Below, piece by piece: positions 7,146-14,726 of a DNA stretch of 36,537 nt. The position numbers were made by a program, and so were the translations under genes. The stretch comes from Zoogloeaceae bacterium (lineage in GTDB: Bacteria; Pseudomonadota; Gammaproteobacteria; Burkholderiales; Rhodocyclaceae), in assembly GCA_031256795.1 (NCBI GenBank), contig JAIRPW010000009.1:1-36537 (forward strand), read 5' to 3'. The notes under the pieces are model-generated. The model saw only the letters and a program-made list of their open reading frames with translations, had not been told where the DNA came from and searched no databases. Within the stretch, counting starts at the first letter, position 1, and the number at the start of each line of letters is the position of its first letter.

Positions 7146-7168
7146 GGATTTTTTTGCGCGGCGGGAAA

Positions 7169-8338
7169 TCAGCGTTTTTTCTTCGGCTTGGAATTGCTGT
7201 CGGAAGAGAAAAGATTGGAGACGGCGTCCACGCTCTTTTTGCCCAGCTCTCCGACGCTTTTCAGGCCGCCGCTCAGCTTTTCCGTAATCGCGCCGCCGAT
7301 ATGCGTCACAATGCTCTTATTGAGCGAAAAGGAAGGCGAATCCACGTTTCCAGACAAAACAAACGGAATGCGGATTTCCCCTTTGTCGTCTTGAATGGCG
7401 GACAGCGCGGCATTTTGCGCCTGCCCCAAGACTGGCGCGCCAGACAGGCGCAGATTTTTCAGAACGACGGTCCCCGGCGCGTTGAGCTGTCCGTTTTTTA
7501 CGACGCTATGCATGTCCAGACTGAGCGTTCCCCGCTGAATGCCCATATTGGCCGCGTCGCGCAGATAGTCCTGCAGAACCGCCAGACGCACGCCGGACAT
7601 CCGAATCTTCAAATCCGACTCCTTGCTTGCCAGTTCCATTTTGCCTTGAACCTGAAACGCCCCGTCATTCGCGTTGGTTTGCTCGGCTTTCGCGGAACGC
7701 TCGCCTTTGAGCGTGCCTTCAACATTGAGCGCGCTCATCCCGGTGAGTTCCAGAGGGCGCAAGGATTCAACGCGCGCGTTGAGAGGCTCAACGCGCAGCT
7801 TTAACGCGGGCTGGCGTACTGTGGCGTCAAAAAAATCAAGCGCGCTGTCAACCAGGCGGATTTCGCCAATGAAAAGGCGCGGCGGCGCGCCGTTTTCTTT
7901 TTCGGGCGAGTCCGTTTTTTTCTCCGTCAGGGTTGGCAAAATCCGCATTTTCCCGTTGTGGGCGCGCAAAACGGAAAGATAGGCTTTTTCGATCAAAACG
8001 CTATGACAGCGTATCTCCGAGCTTAAAAGACTCAGCAGGGCGGGGCGTATCACAATGCGCTCCGCGCGCAGATACTCGGCGCTTGGCCAGGGCGCGCGCC
8101 TGGGTTTGCCTTCCTCGCCGTTTTTGGCGTGAATCGTCAATCCCTTGATTTCCACGTTGCCCAGTCCGACCGAAATAGACGCAATTTCGCTTTCCGGGCC
8201 AAGCGCGGCAACGATTTCATTTTTCATTACATGCGCGGCATATTGCGAAAGAAGGAAAAATAACAGCAACACGAAAACAAGGACGCCGCCAATGCGCAGG
8301 AGTTTGCTTCTGGGAATCTTGGGGAAGGGGTAGAGCAT
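7169..8338 (-). CDS. AsmA/DUF748-like membrane-anchored protein
   Basis: 389 residues. One N-terminal membrane segment (about residues 15-36) is followed by a long periplasmic part with beta-rich repeats such as VGLGNVEIKGLTIHA, RAERIVIRPALLSLLSSEIR and RLVDSALDFFDATVRQP, typical of DUF748/AsmA-like proteins. The wider family includes proteins for lipid transport and outer-membrane integrity; a precise role is not known here. The C-terminal ~40 residues are Ser/Lys-rich and end in KPKKKR. CAGGAAA lies about 6 bases before the ATG. It is followed by gph after 23 bases. Confidence 0.7.
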   Translation of the reverse strand: MLYPFPKIPRSKLLRIGGVLVFVLLLFFLLSQYAAHVMKNEIVAALGPESEIASISVGLGNVEIKGLTIHAKNGEEGKPRRAPWPSAEYLRAERIVIRPALLSLLSSEIRCHSVLIEKAYLSVLRAHNGKMRILPTLTEKKTDSPEKENGAPPRLFIGEIRLVDSALDFFDATVRQPALKLRVEPLNARVESLRPLELTGMSALNVEGTLKGERSAKAEQTNANDGAFQVQGKMELASKESDLKIRMSGVRLAVLQDYLRDAANMGIQRGTLSLDMHSVVKNGQLNAPGTVVLKNLRLSGAPVLGQAQNAALSAIQDDKGEIRIPFVLSGNVDSPSFSLNKSIVTHIGGAITEKLSGGLKSVGELGKKSVDAVSNLFSSDSNSKPKKKR

Positions 8339-8384
8339 AGGATTTCCTGAAAAAGAAAAACGCGGGAAACGAAAAAGGCAGGGG

Positions 8385-9506
8385 TCAGCGCGGTTTCATG
8401 CGCGCGGCCAGCCGCTCAGACAGCGCCGCTATGGGGAACTCAAGACGCAGCTCGCTTTGCAAAAGGAGCAGGAGGGGAAGCATTTGCCGCGTCAGTTCCG
8501 GAAGCTGGGCAAGGACCATTTCAGGACGATTGGAGAGCAGACAGGATCGCGCCTGATCCAGCGTAAGCGCCGCGACAGGCTCTTCCGTCTGGAGAGTGAC
8601 GCCGGCCTCCGTGCGATTGCCGCCCGCGGCAATGGCGGCTTCCATCCGCTGATAGGCCAGTTTCATCATGTCTTCCGCCGAGCTGACCGCGTCTCTGGGC
8701 GTACCGGCGATCCCTACGCTCATGGTCAGCGGCATACGGCGGTTGCCCACGGAAATAATGGCCTCGGAAATGGCGTGCCGTAGCCGATTGGCGAAAATAA
8801 CGCACGATTCCAGCGCGGTTCCGGGCGAGACAATGGCGAAACACCCCGGAGAAAAGTGACCGACGCAATCCTCCTGCCGTACCTTGCCCGCCACTTTCTG
8901 CGCGAACTTCGCGCCGATCTCCTCCACTTTTTTCTCGCCCATCTGCTCTACGATGAGCGGATAGTTATCAAAGCTGATGATCAAAAGGCTGGCGGGCAGG
9001 TTATGCCGCGCGGCGTGCGACAGAGCTTGCGCGATCTGCAATTCAACATAACGGCGGGTGAACAGGCCGGTTTTCGCGTCCTGGGTTTGTCCGGCCAGCG
9101 CGTCCGCCAGCGATTGCCGCGTCAGGGAATATTGCAGAAGATTGTGCAGGCGGGCTTTGAGTTCAGCGGCTTTGATGTCTTTGTTAATGAAATCAGAAAC
9201 GCCCAGACGTCCGGCTTGCTCATGGATAGCGGGGTCGTCGTCGCCGGAAATCAGGATAAAGGGAATTTCCCGCAGACGCGTCAAACGGCAGCTGCGGATG
9301 CGTTCCAGAAGCCCGAATCCGTCCAGCACCGGCATTTGCAGATCGGAAATAACGGCCATGATCGTGTGGTCGAGCACCAGGGTTTGCCAGGCGGATTCGC
9401 CGTCATGCTCTTCGCGCACCTCATAGCGTCCCTGTAGATGCCGGGAGAGCGAGGTGCGCACCATGCGAGAATCGTCGACGATCAGAATACGGGGCAGTTC
9501 AGACAT
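8385..9506 (-). CDS. Response regulator with a degenerate GGDEF domain
   Basis: 373 residues from ATG 9506, chosen because ILIVDDS, the receiver start, follows at once and GAAGAAC precedes. The receiver domain (about 5-125) is intact: Asp11/Asp12, phospho-acceptor Asp55 in VISDLQMP, Ser87 and Lys109. A GGDEF-fold domain follows (about 140-310; TGLFTRRYVE start, MSVGIAG near the end), but the signature is FSPGCF (218-223) in place of GGDEF. Diguanylate cyclase activity is therefore unlikely; it may bind c-di-GMP or GTP or act through protein contact. The last ~60 residues are Leu-rich and unrecognised. No histidine kinase gene is adjacent. Confidence 0.85.
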   Translation of the reverse strand: MSELPRILIVDDSRMVRTSLSRHLQGRYEVREEHDGESAWQTLVLDHTIMAVISDLQMPVLDGFGLLERIRSCRLTRLREIPFILISGDDDPAIHEQAGRLGVSDFINKDIKAAELKARLHNLLQYSLTRQSLADALAGQTQDAKTGLFTRRYVELQIAQALSHAARHNLPASLLIISFDNYPLIVEQMGEKKVEEIGAKFAQKVAGKVRQEDCVGHFSPGCFAIVSPGTALESCVIFANRLRHAISEAIISVGNRRMPLTMSVGIAGTPRDAVSSAEDMMKLAYQRMEAAIAAGGNRTEAGVTLQTEEPVAALTLDQARSCLLSNRPEMVLAQLPELTRQMLPLLLLLQSELRLEFPIAALSERLAARMKPR

Positions 9507-9554
9507 AAAATGTTCTTCAGTAACGTCGGGCAAAGCGCGCGACATTGGCGATAG

Positions 9555-9583
9555 TTTACAACACAGGGGTTTTCCCTTACATT
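9555..9583 (+). promoter_or_regulatory. Sigma-70 promoter candidate for the NlpC/P60 gene
   Basis: TTTACA (9555-9560), a 17-base spacer, and TACATT (9578-9583) lie in the 93-108 base gap between divergent genes, about 30 bases before the rightward start. Confidence 0.45.
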
Positions 9584-9614
9584 CATCAGCGGGAATCTTT
9601 TGAATTTTGACGGA

Positions 9615-10265
9615 ATGCGCAAATCTTGCAAGCGGCTTGCCCGCTTTTTTTTTACGGTTCTTTGTTTTGTGACGGCTTCTGCCTGGGCGTCCGAGCCTTC
9701 CGCGCAGGAGTCGCAGACGGTGCGTTTTCCGTTTTTTCAGCGCGCTTCGCAGGCCGCGCAGGATGTTTTGCTGAAAGGTCTGGAGCTGGTAGGCATCCGT
9801 TATTACGCGGGCGGAGACCATCCGGAGCGCGGTCTGGATTGCAGCGGCTTTGTGCGCCTGGTGTACCGCGAGGCGGCGGGGCTGGTTTTGCCGCGCACCG
9901 CGCGGGAGCAGTCTTTGCAAGGGGAGAAGGTCGGCAGAGCGGAATTGCGTCCCGGCGACCTCGTATTTTTCAATACCATGCGCCGCGCGTTTTCGCATGT
10001 CGGCATTTATCTGGGCGATCATTTTTTTCTGCACGCGCCGCGCGCGGGCGGTTTTGTGCGCGTGGAGAGTATGCAAAGCCGTTATTGGCTGCAGCGTTAT
10101 GACGGCGCGCGCCGCCTTTTGCCCTCCGGCGTCTTGACGGGTCTGGAAGAGATTGGCGGAGCGCGCGAGGCGGGGCGGGAGAGCGGCGGCAAGGAAGAAA
10201 CTTTCGGGCGCGGGACGCCGGAGTTTTCACGGGCGCCTGAAACGCGCGCCGCGTTGGGTGGCTGA
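9615..10265 (+). CDS. NlpC/P60 family peptidoglycan hydrolase, exported
   Basis: 216 residues from ATG 9615. This start gives a standard signal peptide (MRKSCKR, hydrophobic core, cleavage near residue 25 after SAWA). A TTG at 9600 with GGGAA just upstream is an alternative. The NlpC/P60 domain (about 50-160) has the catalytic Cys76 in GLDCSGFVRLVY, His128 in FSHVGIYLG and a third polar residue at His140 in HAPR. Such enzymes cut peptide stems of peptidoglycan, commonly between D-Glu and diaminopimelate. The C-terminal ~45 residues are Gly/Glu/Arg-rich and low in complexity. aat follows after about 30 bases. Confidence 0.9.
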   Translation: MRKSCKRLARFFFTVLCFVTASAWASEPSAQESQTVRFPFFQRASQAAQDVLLKGLELVGIRYYAGGDHPERGLDCSGFVRLVYREAAGLVLPRTAREQSLQGEKVGRAELRPGDLVFFNTMRRAFSHVGIYLGDHFFLHAPRAGGFVRVESMQSRYWLQRYDGARRLLPSGVLTGLEEIGGAREAGRESGGKEETFGRGTPEFSRAPETRAALGG

Positions 10266-10295
10266 GGCGTTTTGTCGCGCGGCGGAGAAACGCTC

Positions 10296-11015
10296 GTGCG
10301 TAGTTTGAATCTTCATTTGCCGTTTACCTGGCTTACGCAAAAGCAAAACGCGGCGGACGACGCGCCGGTTGCCGCGGGCGGCGATTTATCCGTGCCTTCG
10401 CTGCTTGCGGCGTACCGGCAGGGCATTTTTCCGTGGTTCAACGAAGGGGCCTCTGCGCCGCTGTGGTGGAGTCCGGATCCGCGCCTGGTATTGTTCCCGG
10501 AGGAATTTCATTGCGCGCGTTCTTTGGCGAAAACGTTGCGCCGGGGCGCGTATGAAATCCGCATGGACGGCGCTTTTGCCGAAGTGATTTCCGCCTGCGC
10601 CGGCGTCGCGCGGCGCGGACAGGCGGGAACCTGGATTACAGCCGACATGAAGGACGCCTATATCGCTTTGCATCTTGCCGGATACGCGCACAGCGTGGAA
10701 ACCTGGCGGGAGGGCGAATTGGCGGGCGGTTTGTACGGCGTGGCGATTGGCCGGGTGTTTTATGGGGAATCCATGTTCGCGCGGCAAACGGACGCTTCCA
10801 AAGTCGCGCTGGCGCGTCTGGTAGCCTTTTTGCGCGAAAAAAATTTCGGGTTGATTGACTGCCAGATGAAGACGCGCCATTTGGCTTCGTTGGGCGCGCG
10901 GGAGATTCCGCGCGCGTTTTTTTATCGCCTGCTTGCGCAGTGGACAGCGGAAGAGAGCGCGCTGCCGCCGGGAAGCTGGGAGCGTGCCGCGAGTTTTGGG
11001 CGGGAGGCGGGATGA
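10296..11015 (+). CDS. aat: Leucyl/phenylalanyl-tRNA--protein transferase
   Basis: 239 residues from GTG 10296, which has GGAGAAA at good distance; TTG 10272 is a poorer choice. Conserved Aat segments are present: GLL-like AAGGDLSVPSLLAAYRQGIFPW, PLWWSPDPRLVL, AGTWIT..M..AY, GYAHSVETW, GGLYGVAIGRVFYGESMF and LIDCQMKTRHLASLGAREI. The enzyme adds Leu or Phe to proteins with N-terminal Arg or Lys, marking them for ClpS/ClpAP (N-end rule). The stop codon overlaps the next start (ATGA). Confidence 0.95.
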   Translation: MRSLNLHLPFTWLTQKQNAADDAPVAAGGDLSVPSLLAAYRQGIFPWFNEGASAPLWWSPDPRLVLFPEEFHCARSLAKTLRRGAYEIRMDGAFAEVISACAGVARRGQAGTWITADMKDAYIALHLAGYAHSVETWREGELAGGLYGVAIGRVFYGESMFARQTDASKVALARLVAFLREKNFGLIDCQMKTRHLASLGAREIPRAFFYRLLAQWTAEESALPPGSWERAASFGREAG

Positions 11016-11602
11016 AATCTCAATTCTCCGCGCCGCCGCGTTCGCTCTGGCGGTTTTTCGCGGTGGATAGCGGCACGCTGACAGGGCGTGTTGTCGCGCG
11101 CGCGGGGTTGTCGCTTTTGGGGCCTATTTTGCTGTGCGGCGGTCTGTTTGCCGCGTGGCACTTGGCTTTTGCTCCGCTTCTGCTTGCGTGGCAGAGCCGG
11201 GATTGGCCGCTTGTCCCCGCGCGCCTGGAGTCTGCGCGCCTGGTTCATGGGCTTTCGGGAACCGCGCTGGAGGCGCGTTATTGCTACCGCGCGGCGGGAA
11301 AGCCGTATTGCGCCAGCCGCTATGGTCTTTATGTCTGGCGGTCGGACGCGGATACGCTGCGCGCGCGCTATGTGGATCTGTTGTACCAAAAGAATGTGCG
11401 CGCGTATGTTAATCCGGCGCGTCCTGAAGAGGCGCTTTTGGATCGTCGGCCGCATTGGCCGCTGTTCTTCATGTTTTTGCCGGCTCTTTTAACGGCGTCG
11501 CTCGGCGGGGCGCTATGCTGGGCGGCGATGTCGGGGTTTTGGGCGGCGGGGCGCGAGGCGTGGCGGAGACGCGCCTGCGGAAAGAAACGGCAAAAGACGT
11601 GA
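11012..11602 (+). CDS. DUF3592-type membrane protein
   Basis: 196 residues from ATG 11012, which overlaps the aat stop and has GGGAGG upstream. Two hydrophobic segments (about residues 28-54 and 150-175) bracket a soluble part: WPLVPARLESARLVHG, ARYCYRAAGKPYCASRYGLY and VRAYVNPARPEEALLDRR. This layout, with a beta-rich domain between two membrane spans and a YVNPxxPxxAxL motif, is that of DUF3592 proteins, whose function is unknown. The end is very basic (RRRACGKKRQKT). Confidence 0.75.
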   Translation: MKSQFSAPPRSLWRFFAVDSGTLTGRVVARAGLSLLGPILLCGGLFAAWHLAFAPLLLAWQSRDWPLVPARLESARLVHGLSGTALEARYCYRAAGKPYCASRYGLYVWRSDADTLRARYVDLLYQKNVRAYVNPARPEEALLDRRPHWPLFFMFLPALLTASLGGALCWAAMSGFWAAGREAWRRRACGKKRQKT

Positions 11603-11678
11603 CAGGCGTTTCATGCTGTGAGAGTATAAGAAATGATGTTGTTTTTTTATCAATATACATAGAGAAAACAAAAAGATG

Positions 11679-11707
11679 TTTACAGACAGTGTGTTTACGG
11701 ATAGGAT
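11679..11707 (+). promoter_or_regulatory. Sigma-70 promoter for the pil operon
   Basis: TTTACA (11679-11684), a 17-base spacer and TAGGAT (11702-11707) lie in a strongly AT-rich gap of about 165 bases, the most AT-rich stretch near the pil genes. Confidence 0.5.
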
Positions 11708-11721
11708 TTAATGTAATTTAT

Positions 11722-11750
11722 CGGTTATCCGTGTAACCGTTTGTTTTTTA
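11722..11750 (+). terminator. Short hairpin with T-rich tail before pilM
   Basis: CGGTTA (11722-11727) pairs with TAACCG (11734-11739), loop TCCGTG, followed by TTTGTTTTTT. The 6-bp stem is weak. It lies downstream of the proposed pil -10 and before the ribosome binding site, so it could end upstream transcription, act as an attenuator, or be an operator. Confidence 0.35.
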
Positions 11751-11769
11751 ATGGCTTTTGGAGGTGGCG

Positions 11770-13551
11770 GTGGCTTTGAATCTTTCTCAAAAGACGCGCG
11801 GCCTGCTGGGGTTGGATATCAGCTCGTCCGCTGTCAAGATGGTTGAGCTGTCCGCGGTGGGGCGCGGCGGATTCCGTGTGGAGCGGTACGCGATTGAGCA
11901 GCTGCCTCGTGACGCGGTGGTGGAAGGCAATATTGCCGATCCGGACGCGATACAGACTGCGGTGCGCGCGGCCTGGAAGCGCATGGGAACATCTACGCGC
12001 CAGGTTGCGATGGCTTTGCCTTCGCCGGCGGTTATTTCCAAGAAAATCACTGTGCCTGCGGGCTTGCGCGACGACGAGCTGGTGAGCTTGGTGGAATCCG
12101 AGGCCAGTCAGCATATTCCTTTCTCTATTGACGAAGTCAGTCTGGACTTCAAGGTTCTGGGACCGGTTCCCATGAACGCGGAGGAGGAAGAGGTGCTGGT
12201 GGTGGCGACCAAGCGTGACCGGGTAGAGGATCGCGTGGCGGTAGCCGAGGCGGTGGGCCTGACGGTCACGGTCATGGACGTGGAGTCCTATGCCATGCTG
12301 GCGGCGTCTGAGCTGGTTCTGGAGCAAATTTCAGGTTTGCGCGACGGCTCGGTGGTGGCGGTGGCGGACGTCGGCATGAATATGCTGCGCTTTTCCGTGC
12401 TGAAGAATAACGCGCCGATTTATTCGCGCGAACAGGCGTTTGGCGGGCATCAGCTGACTTTGGACATTGCGCGCACTTTTGGCATGGGGTACTCGGACGC
12501 GGAATCCGGCAAGCGCAACGGAACTTTGCCGGAAGATTACGCGAATAACCTTTTGCCGCAGTTCAGTGACAATCTTGCGCTGGAAGTGGCGCGTTCTTTG
12601 CAGTTTTTCTTTACGACGACGCAGTATTCCGGGGTAGACCGCATTGTTTTGGCGGGGGGCTGCGCGGCGATTGAGGGGATTGCCGATCTGGTGGCCGGGC
12701 GTACGCAGGTCGGCACGGTGGTGGCCAATCCGTTTGCCGGCATGTCAATTTCGGACAAGTTGCGCTCGTCCGCGCTGCAAAATGACGCCTCCGCGCTGCT
12801 GAACGCTTGCGGACTTGCCTTGCGTGGGTTTGATGATGCGGGGCGCGGCGATGGCGTGCGCATCAATCTTTTGCCGTACCGTGAAGAGCGGCTAAAGACG
12901 CAGCGGCAGCAGTTTTATGTCTCGGCGGGCATTTCGGCGGCGGTGGGCGCGGTAATTGTCGCGGGCGGCATGTTCTTCAACGATATGATGCTGACTACGC
13001 AGCAGGAGGCGAATCAGCGGTTGGAAACGGAGATTGGCGAATCCAAAAAGCTGATTGAGGAAATCAAGACAGTTCGGGAGCAGAGCAACGCCTTGCTGGG
13101 GCGCAAGAACGCCATTGAGGGGTTGCAGAAGAATCGCGGCGACATTGTGCATTTGCTGAATGAGCTGGTGGCGCGGATTCCGTCGGGGATTTATCTGACT
13201 TCGCTGCGGCAGAATGGGTCGCGGATTTCGGTCAATGGGTACGCGCAGTCGAATTCTCGTGTTTCTGAGCTGATGCGCAATATTGTCGCGTCGCCCTGGA
13301 TGGGGGATCCGCGCTTGCTGGAAATCAAGGCGTCGGCGGTGGGCGGACGGCGGCAGAACAGTTTTTCGCTGGAATTTTCTTTGATTGAGGCGGATCCGCA
13401 GGTAGTGGCGAAGGCGGAGGCGGCCCTGGCGGAAGCGCCGCCGGATGACGAGATGCTGGTTGCGCCGCCGACGGAGGTTTCTTCTGCCGGAGAGTCTGCG
13501 GCGGAAACGCCTCCGGCTTCTGCTTCTTCGACTGAGGGGGTGGCGCAATGA
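11770..13551 (+). CDS. pilM/pilN: PilM-PilN fusion protein of the type IV pilus inner-membrane platform
   Basis: 593 residues from GTG 11770, which has GGAGG five bases upstream. Residues 1 to about 358 are PilM, an actin-like ATPase-fold protein: GLLGLDISSSAVKMVEL, SEASQHIPF, VAVADVGMN, ADIAR-like TLDIARTFG, RIVLAGGCAAIEGI, and a typical PilM end ALLNACGLALRGFD. With only a few linking residues it runs into PilN: VRINLLPYREERLKTQRQQF (about 363 on), one membrane span (about 385-405), a coiled coil and a beta domain, then an Ala/Pro/Glu-rich tail of ~45 residues. These are normally two genes. PilM is cytoplasmic and binds the PilN N-terminus, so the fusion joins natural partners. An in-frame GTG at 12856 could still start free PilN, but no good ribosome site precedes it. 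Confidence 0.92.
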   Translation: MALNLSQKTRGLLGLDISSSAVKMVELSAVGRGGFRVERYAIEQLPRDAVVEGNIADPDAIQTAVRAAWKRMGTSTRQVAMALPSPAVISKKITVPAGLRDDELVSLVESEASQHIPFSIDEVSLDFKVLGPVPMNAEEEEVLVVATKRDRVEDRVAVAEAVGLTVTVMDVESYAMLAASELVLEQISGLRDGSVVAVADVGMNMLRFSVLKNNAPIYSREQAFGGHQLTLDIARTFGMGYSDAESGKRNGTLPEDYANNLLPQFSDNLALEVARSLQFFFTTTQYSGVDRIVLAGGCAAIEGIADLVAGRTQVGTVVANPFAGMSISDKLRSSALQNDASALLNACGLALRGFDDAGRGDGVRINLLPYREERLKTQRQQFYVSAGISAAVGAVIVAGGMFFNDMMLTTQQEANQRLETEIGESKKLIEEIKTVREQSNALLGRKNAIEGLQKNRGDIVHLLNELVARIPSGIYLTSLRQNGSRISVNGYAQSNSRVSELMRNIVASPWMGDPRLLEIKASAVGGRRQNSFSLEFSLIEADPQVVAKAEAALAEAPPDDEMLVAPPTEVSSAGESAAETPPASASSTEGVAQ

Positions 13552-14171
13552 GCGGCAAAAAAACGAGCGGATTGAGCTGGCAGCAGATTCAGGAAGATTT
13601 TAAGTGCCTGAGCAACAGCGATCCGGGCACTTGGCTGCCGATTCCCCGTATGTTTGTGCTGTTGGCGATTGTGGTCGCGGTGGCGGTTTTGGGCGGATAT
13701 CTCGTCTGGACGCCGCAGGGGGAGGAAATTGACGCGGCGAAGGCGAAGGAAGAGCAGTTAAAGACGGAGGTTTTGGACAGCAAGCGCGCGGCCGCGAGCG
13801 TGAATCTGTATAAGCAGCAGCTGGAGGAGCTGGATCGTTCTTTTGGCTCGCTGTTAAAGCAGCTGCCCAATCGCGCCGAGGTGGAGACTTTGCTGGTGGA
13901 GGTGAATCAGGCGGGTTTGGGGCGCGGGCTGCAGTTTAATTTGTTCAAGCCGGGCGCGGAGATCAAGCATGATTTTTACGCGGAGCTTCCGATTGATGTG
14001 GAGGTGAGCGGAAGCTACCATGACATTGGCGCGTTTGCCGCAGACATTGCCAGTTTGCCGCGGATTGTGACGCTCAACGATATTGATTTGGCTGCCGCGC
14101 GGGATGGCGGCGCCGCCTTGACCATGAGAATGAAGGTCAAGACGTTCCGTTATATGGATGAGGGGAAATAA
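13548..14171 (+). CDS. pilO: Type IV pilus assembly protein PilO
   Basis: 207 residues; the ATG overlaps the stop of the fused pilMN gene by four bases. A cytoplasmic N-terminus is followed by one membrane span (about residues 36-54), a coiled coil (about 60-105, rich in Lys/Glu/Ala) and a ferredoxin-like periplasmic domain (LPNRAEVETLLVEVNQAG, FYAELPIDVEVSGSYHDIGAFAADIASLPRIVTL). PilO pairs with PilN in the inner membrane and, with PilP, connects the motor platform to the PilQ secretin. Confidence 0.95.
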   Translation: MSGKKTSGLSWQQIQEDFKCLSNSDPGTWLPIPRMFVLLAIVVAVAVLGGYLVWTPQGEEIDAAKAKEEQLKTEVLDSKRAAASVNLYKQQLEELDRSFGSLLKQLPNRAEVETLLVEVNQAGLGRGLQFNLFKPGAEIKHDFYAELPIDVEVSGSYHDIGAFAADIASLPRIVTLNDIDLAAARDGGAALTMRMKVKTFRYMDEGK

Positions 14172-14726
14172 ATGAACCGACGTCTGTTGAGCCGGGCGCT
14201 GCCTGTTTGCCTTGCCGCGTTTTTGCTTTCGGCGTGCGGCGTGGATTCGGTGAGCGACGTGGAAGATTGGATTCGTGAGGCGGAGAAGGACATCAAGCCC
14301 TCGATTCCGCCCATTCCGAAGGCGACGCCGTATTTTGCCGTGGCGTATGACGCGGCGGGGCGGCTGGAGCCGTTTGACGTCAATCGTCTGGAGCCGGAGA
14401 GCAAGCGCAGAAATGGCGGCGCGAATGGCTTGCAGCCGGATTTTGAGAAGCGTGAGCTGCGCAACAGCCTTCTGGAGAAATATCCGCTGGAGTCCATGCG
14501 GCTGATTGGCGTGATGAATATCAACCGGCAGCCCATGGGGGTGATCGAGGTGGATAACATTGTTCGCCAGGTGAAGGTAGGCGATTATATCGGGTTGGAT
14601 TTTGGCTTGATTACCGGCATTGCCGACAGCGAGCTGACGCTGAAGGAAATGGTGGAAGATACGGATGGCACATGGACAGAGCGCGCGAATACGCTGCTTT
14701 TGCAGACCAAGGAGGAAGGCAAATGA
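14172..14726 (+). CDS. pilP: Type IV pilus assembly lipoprotein PilP
   Basis: 184 residues starting directly after the pilO stop. The N-terminus has a lipoprotein signal with lipobox LLSAC (Cys at residue 22). The C-terminal half has the PilP fold: LRNSLLEKYPLESMRLIGVMN, GVIEVDNIVRQVKVGDYIGLDFGLI, ELTLKEMVEDTDGTW. PilP binds PilN/PilO and the N0 domain of PilQ. Its stop overlaps the pilQ start (ATGA). Confidence 0.95.
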   Translation: MNRRLLSRALPVCLAAFLLSACGVDSVSDVEDWIREAEKDIKPSIPPIPKATPYFAVAYDAAGRLEPFDVNRLEPESKRRNGGANGLQPDFEKRELRNSLLEKYPLESMRLIGVMNINRQPMGVIEVDNIVRQVKVGDYIGLDFGLITGIADSELTLKEMVEDTDGTWTERANTLLLQTKEEGK

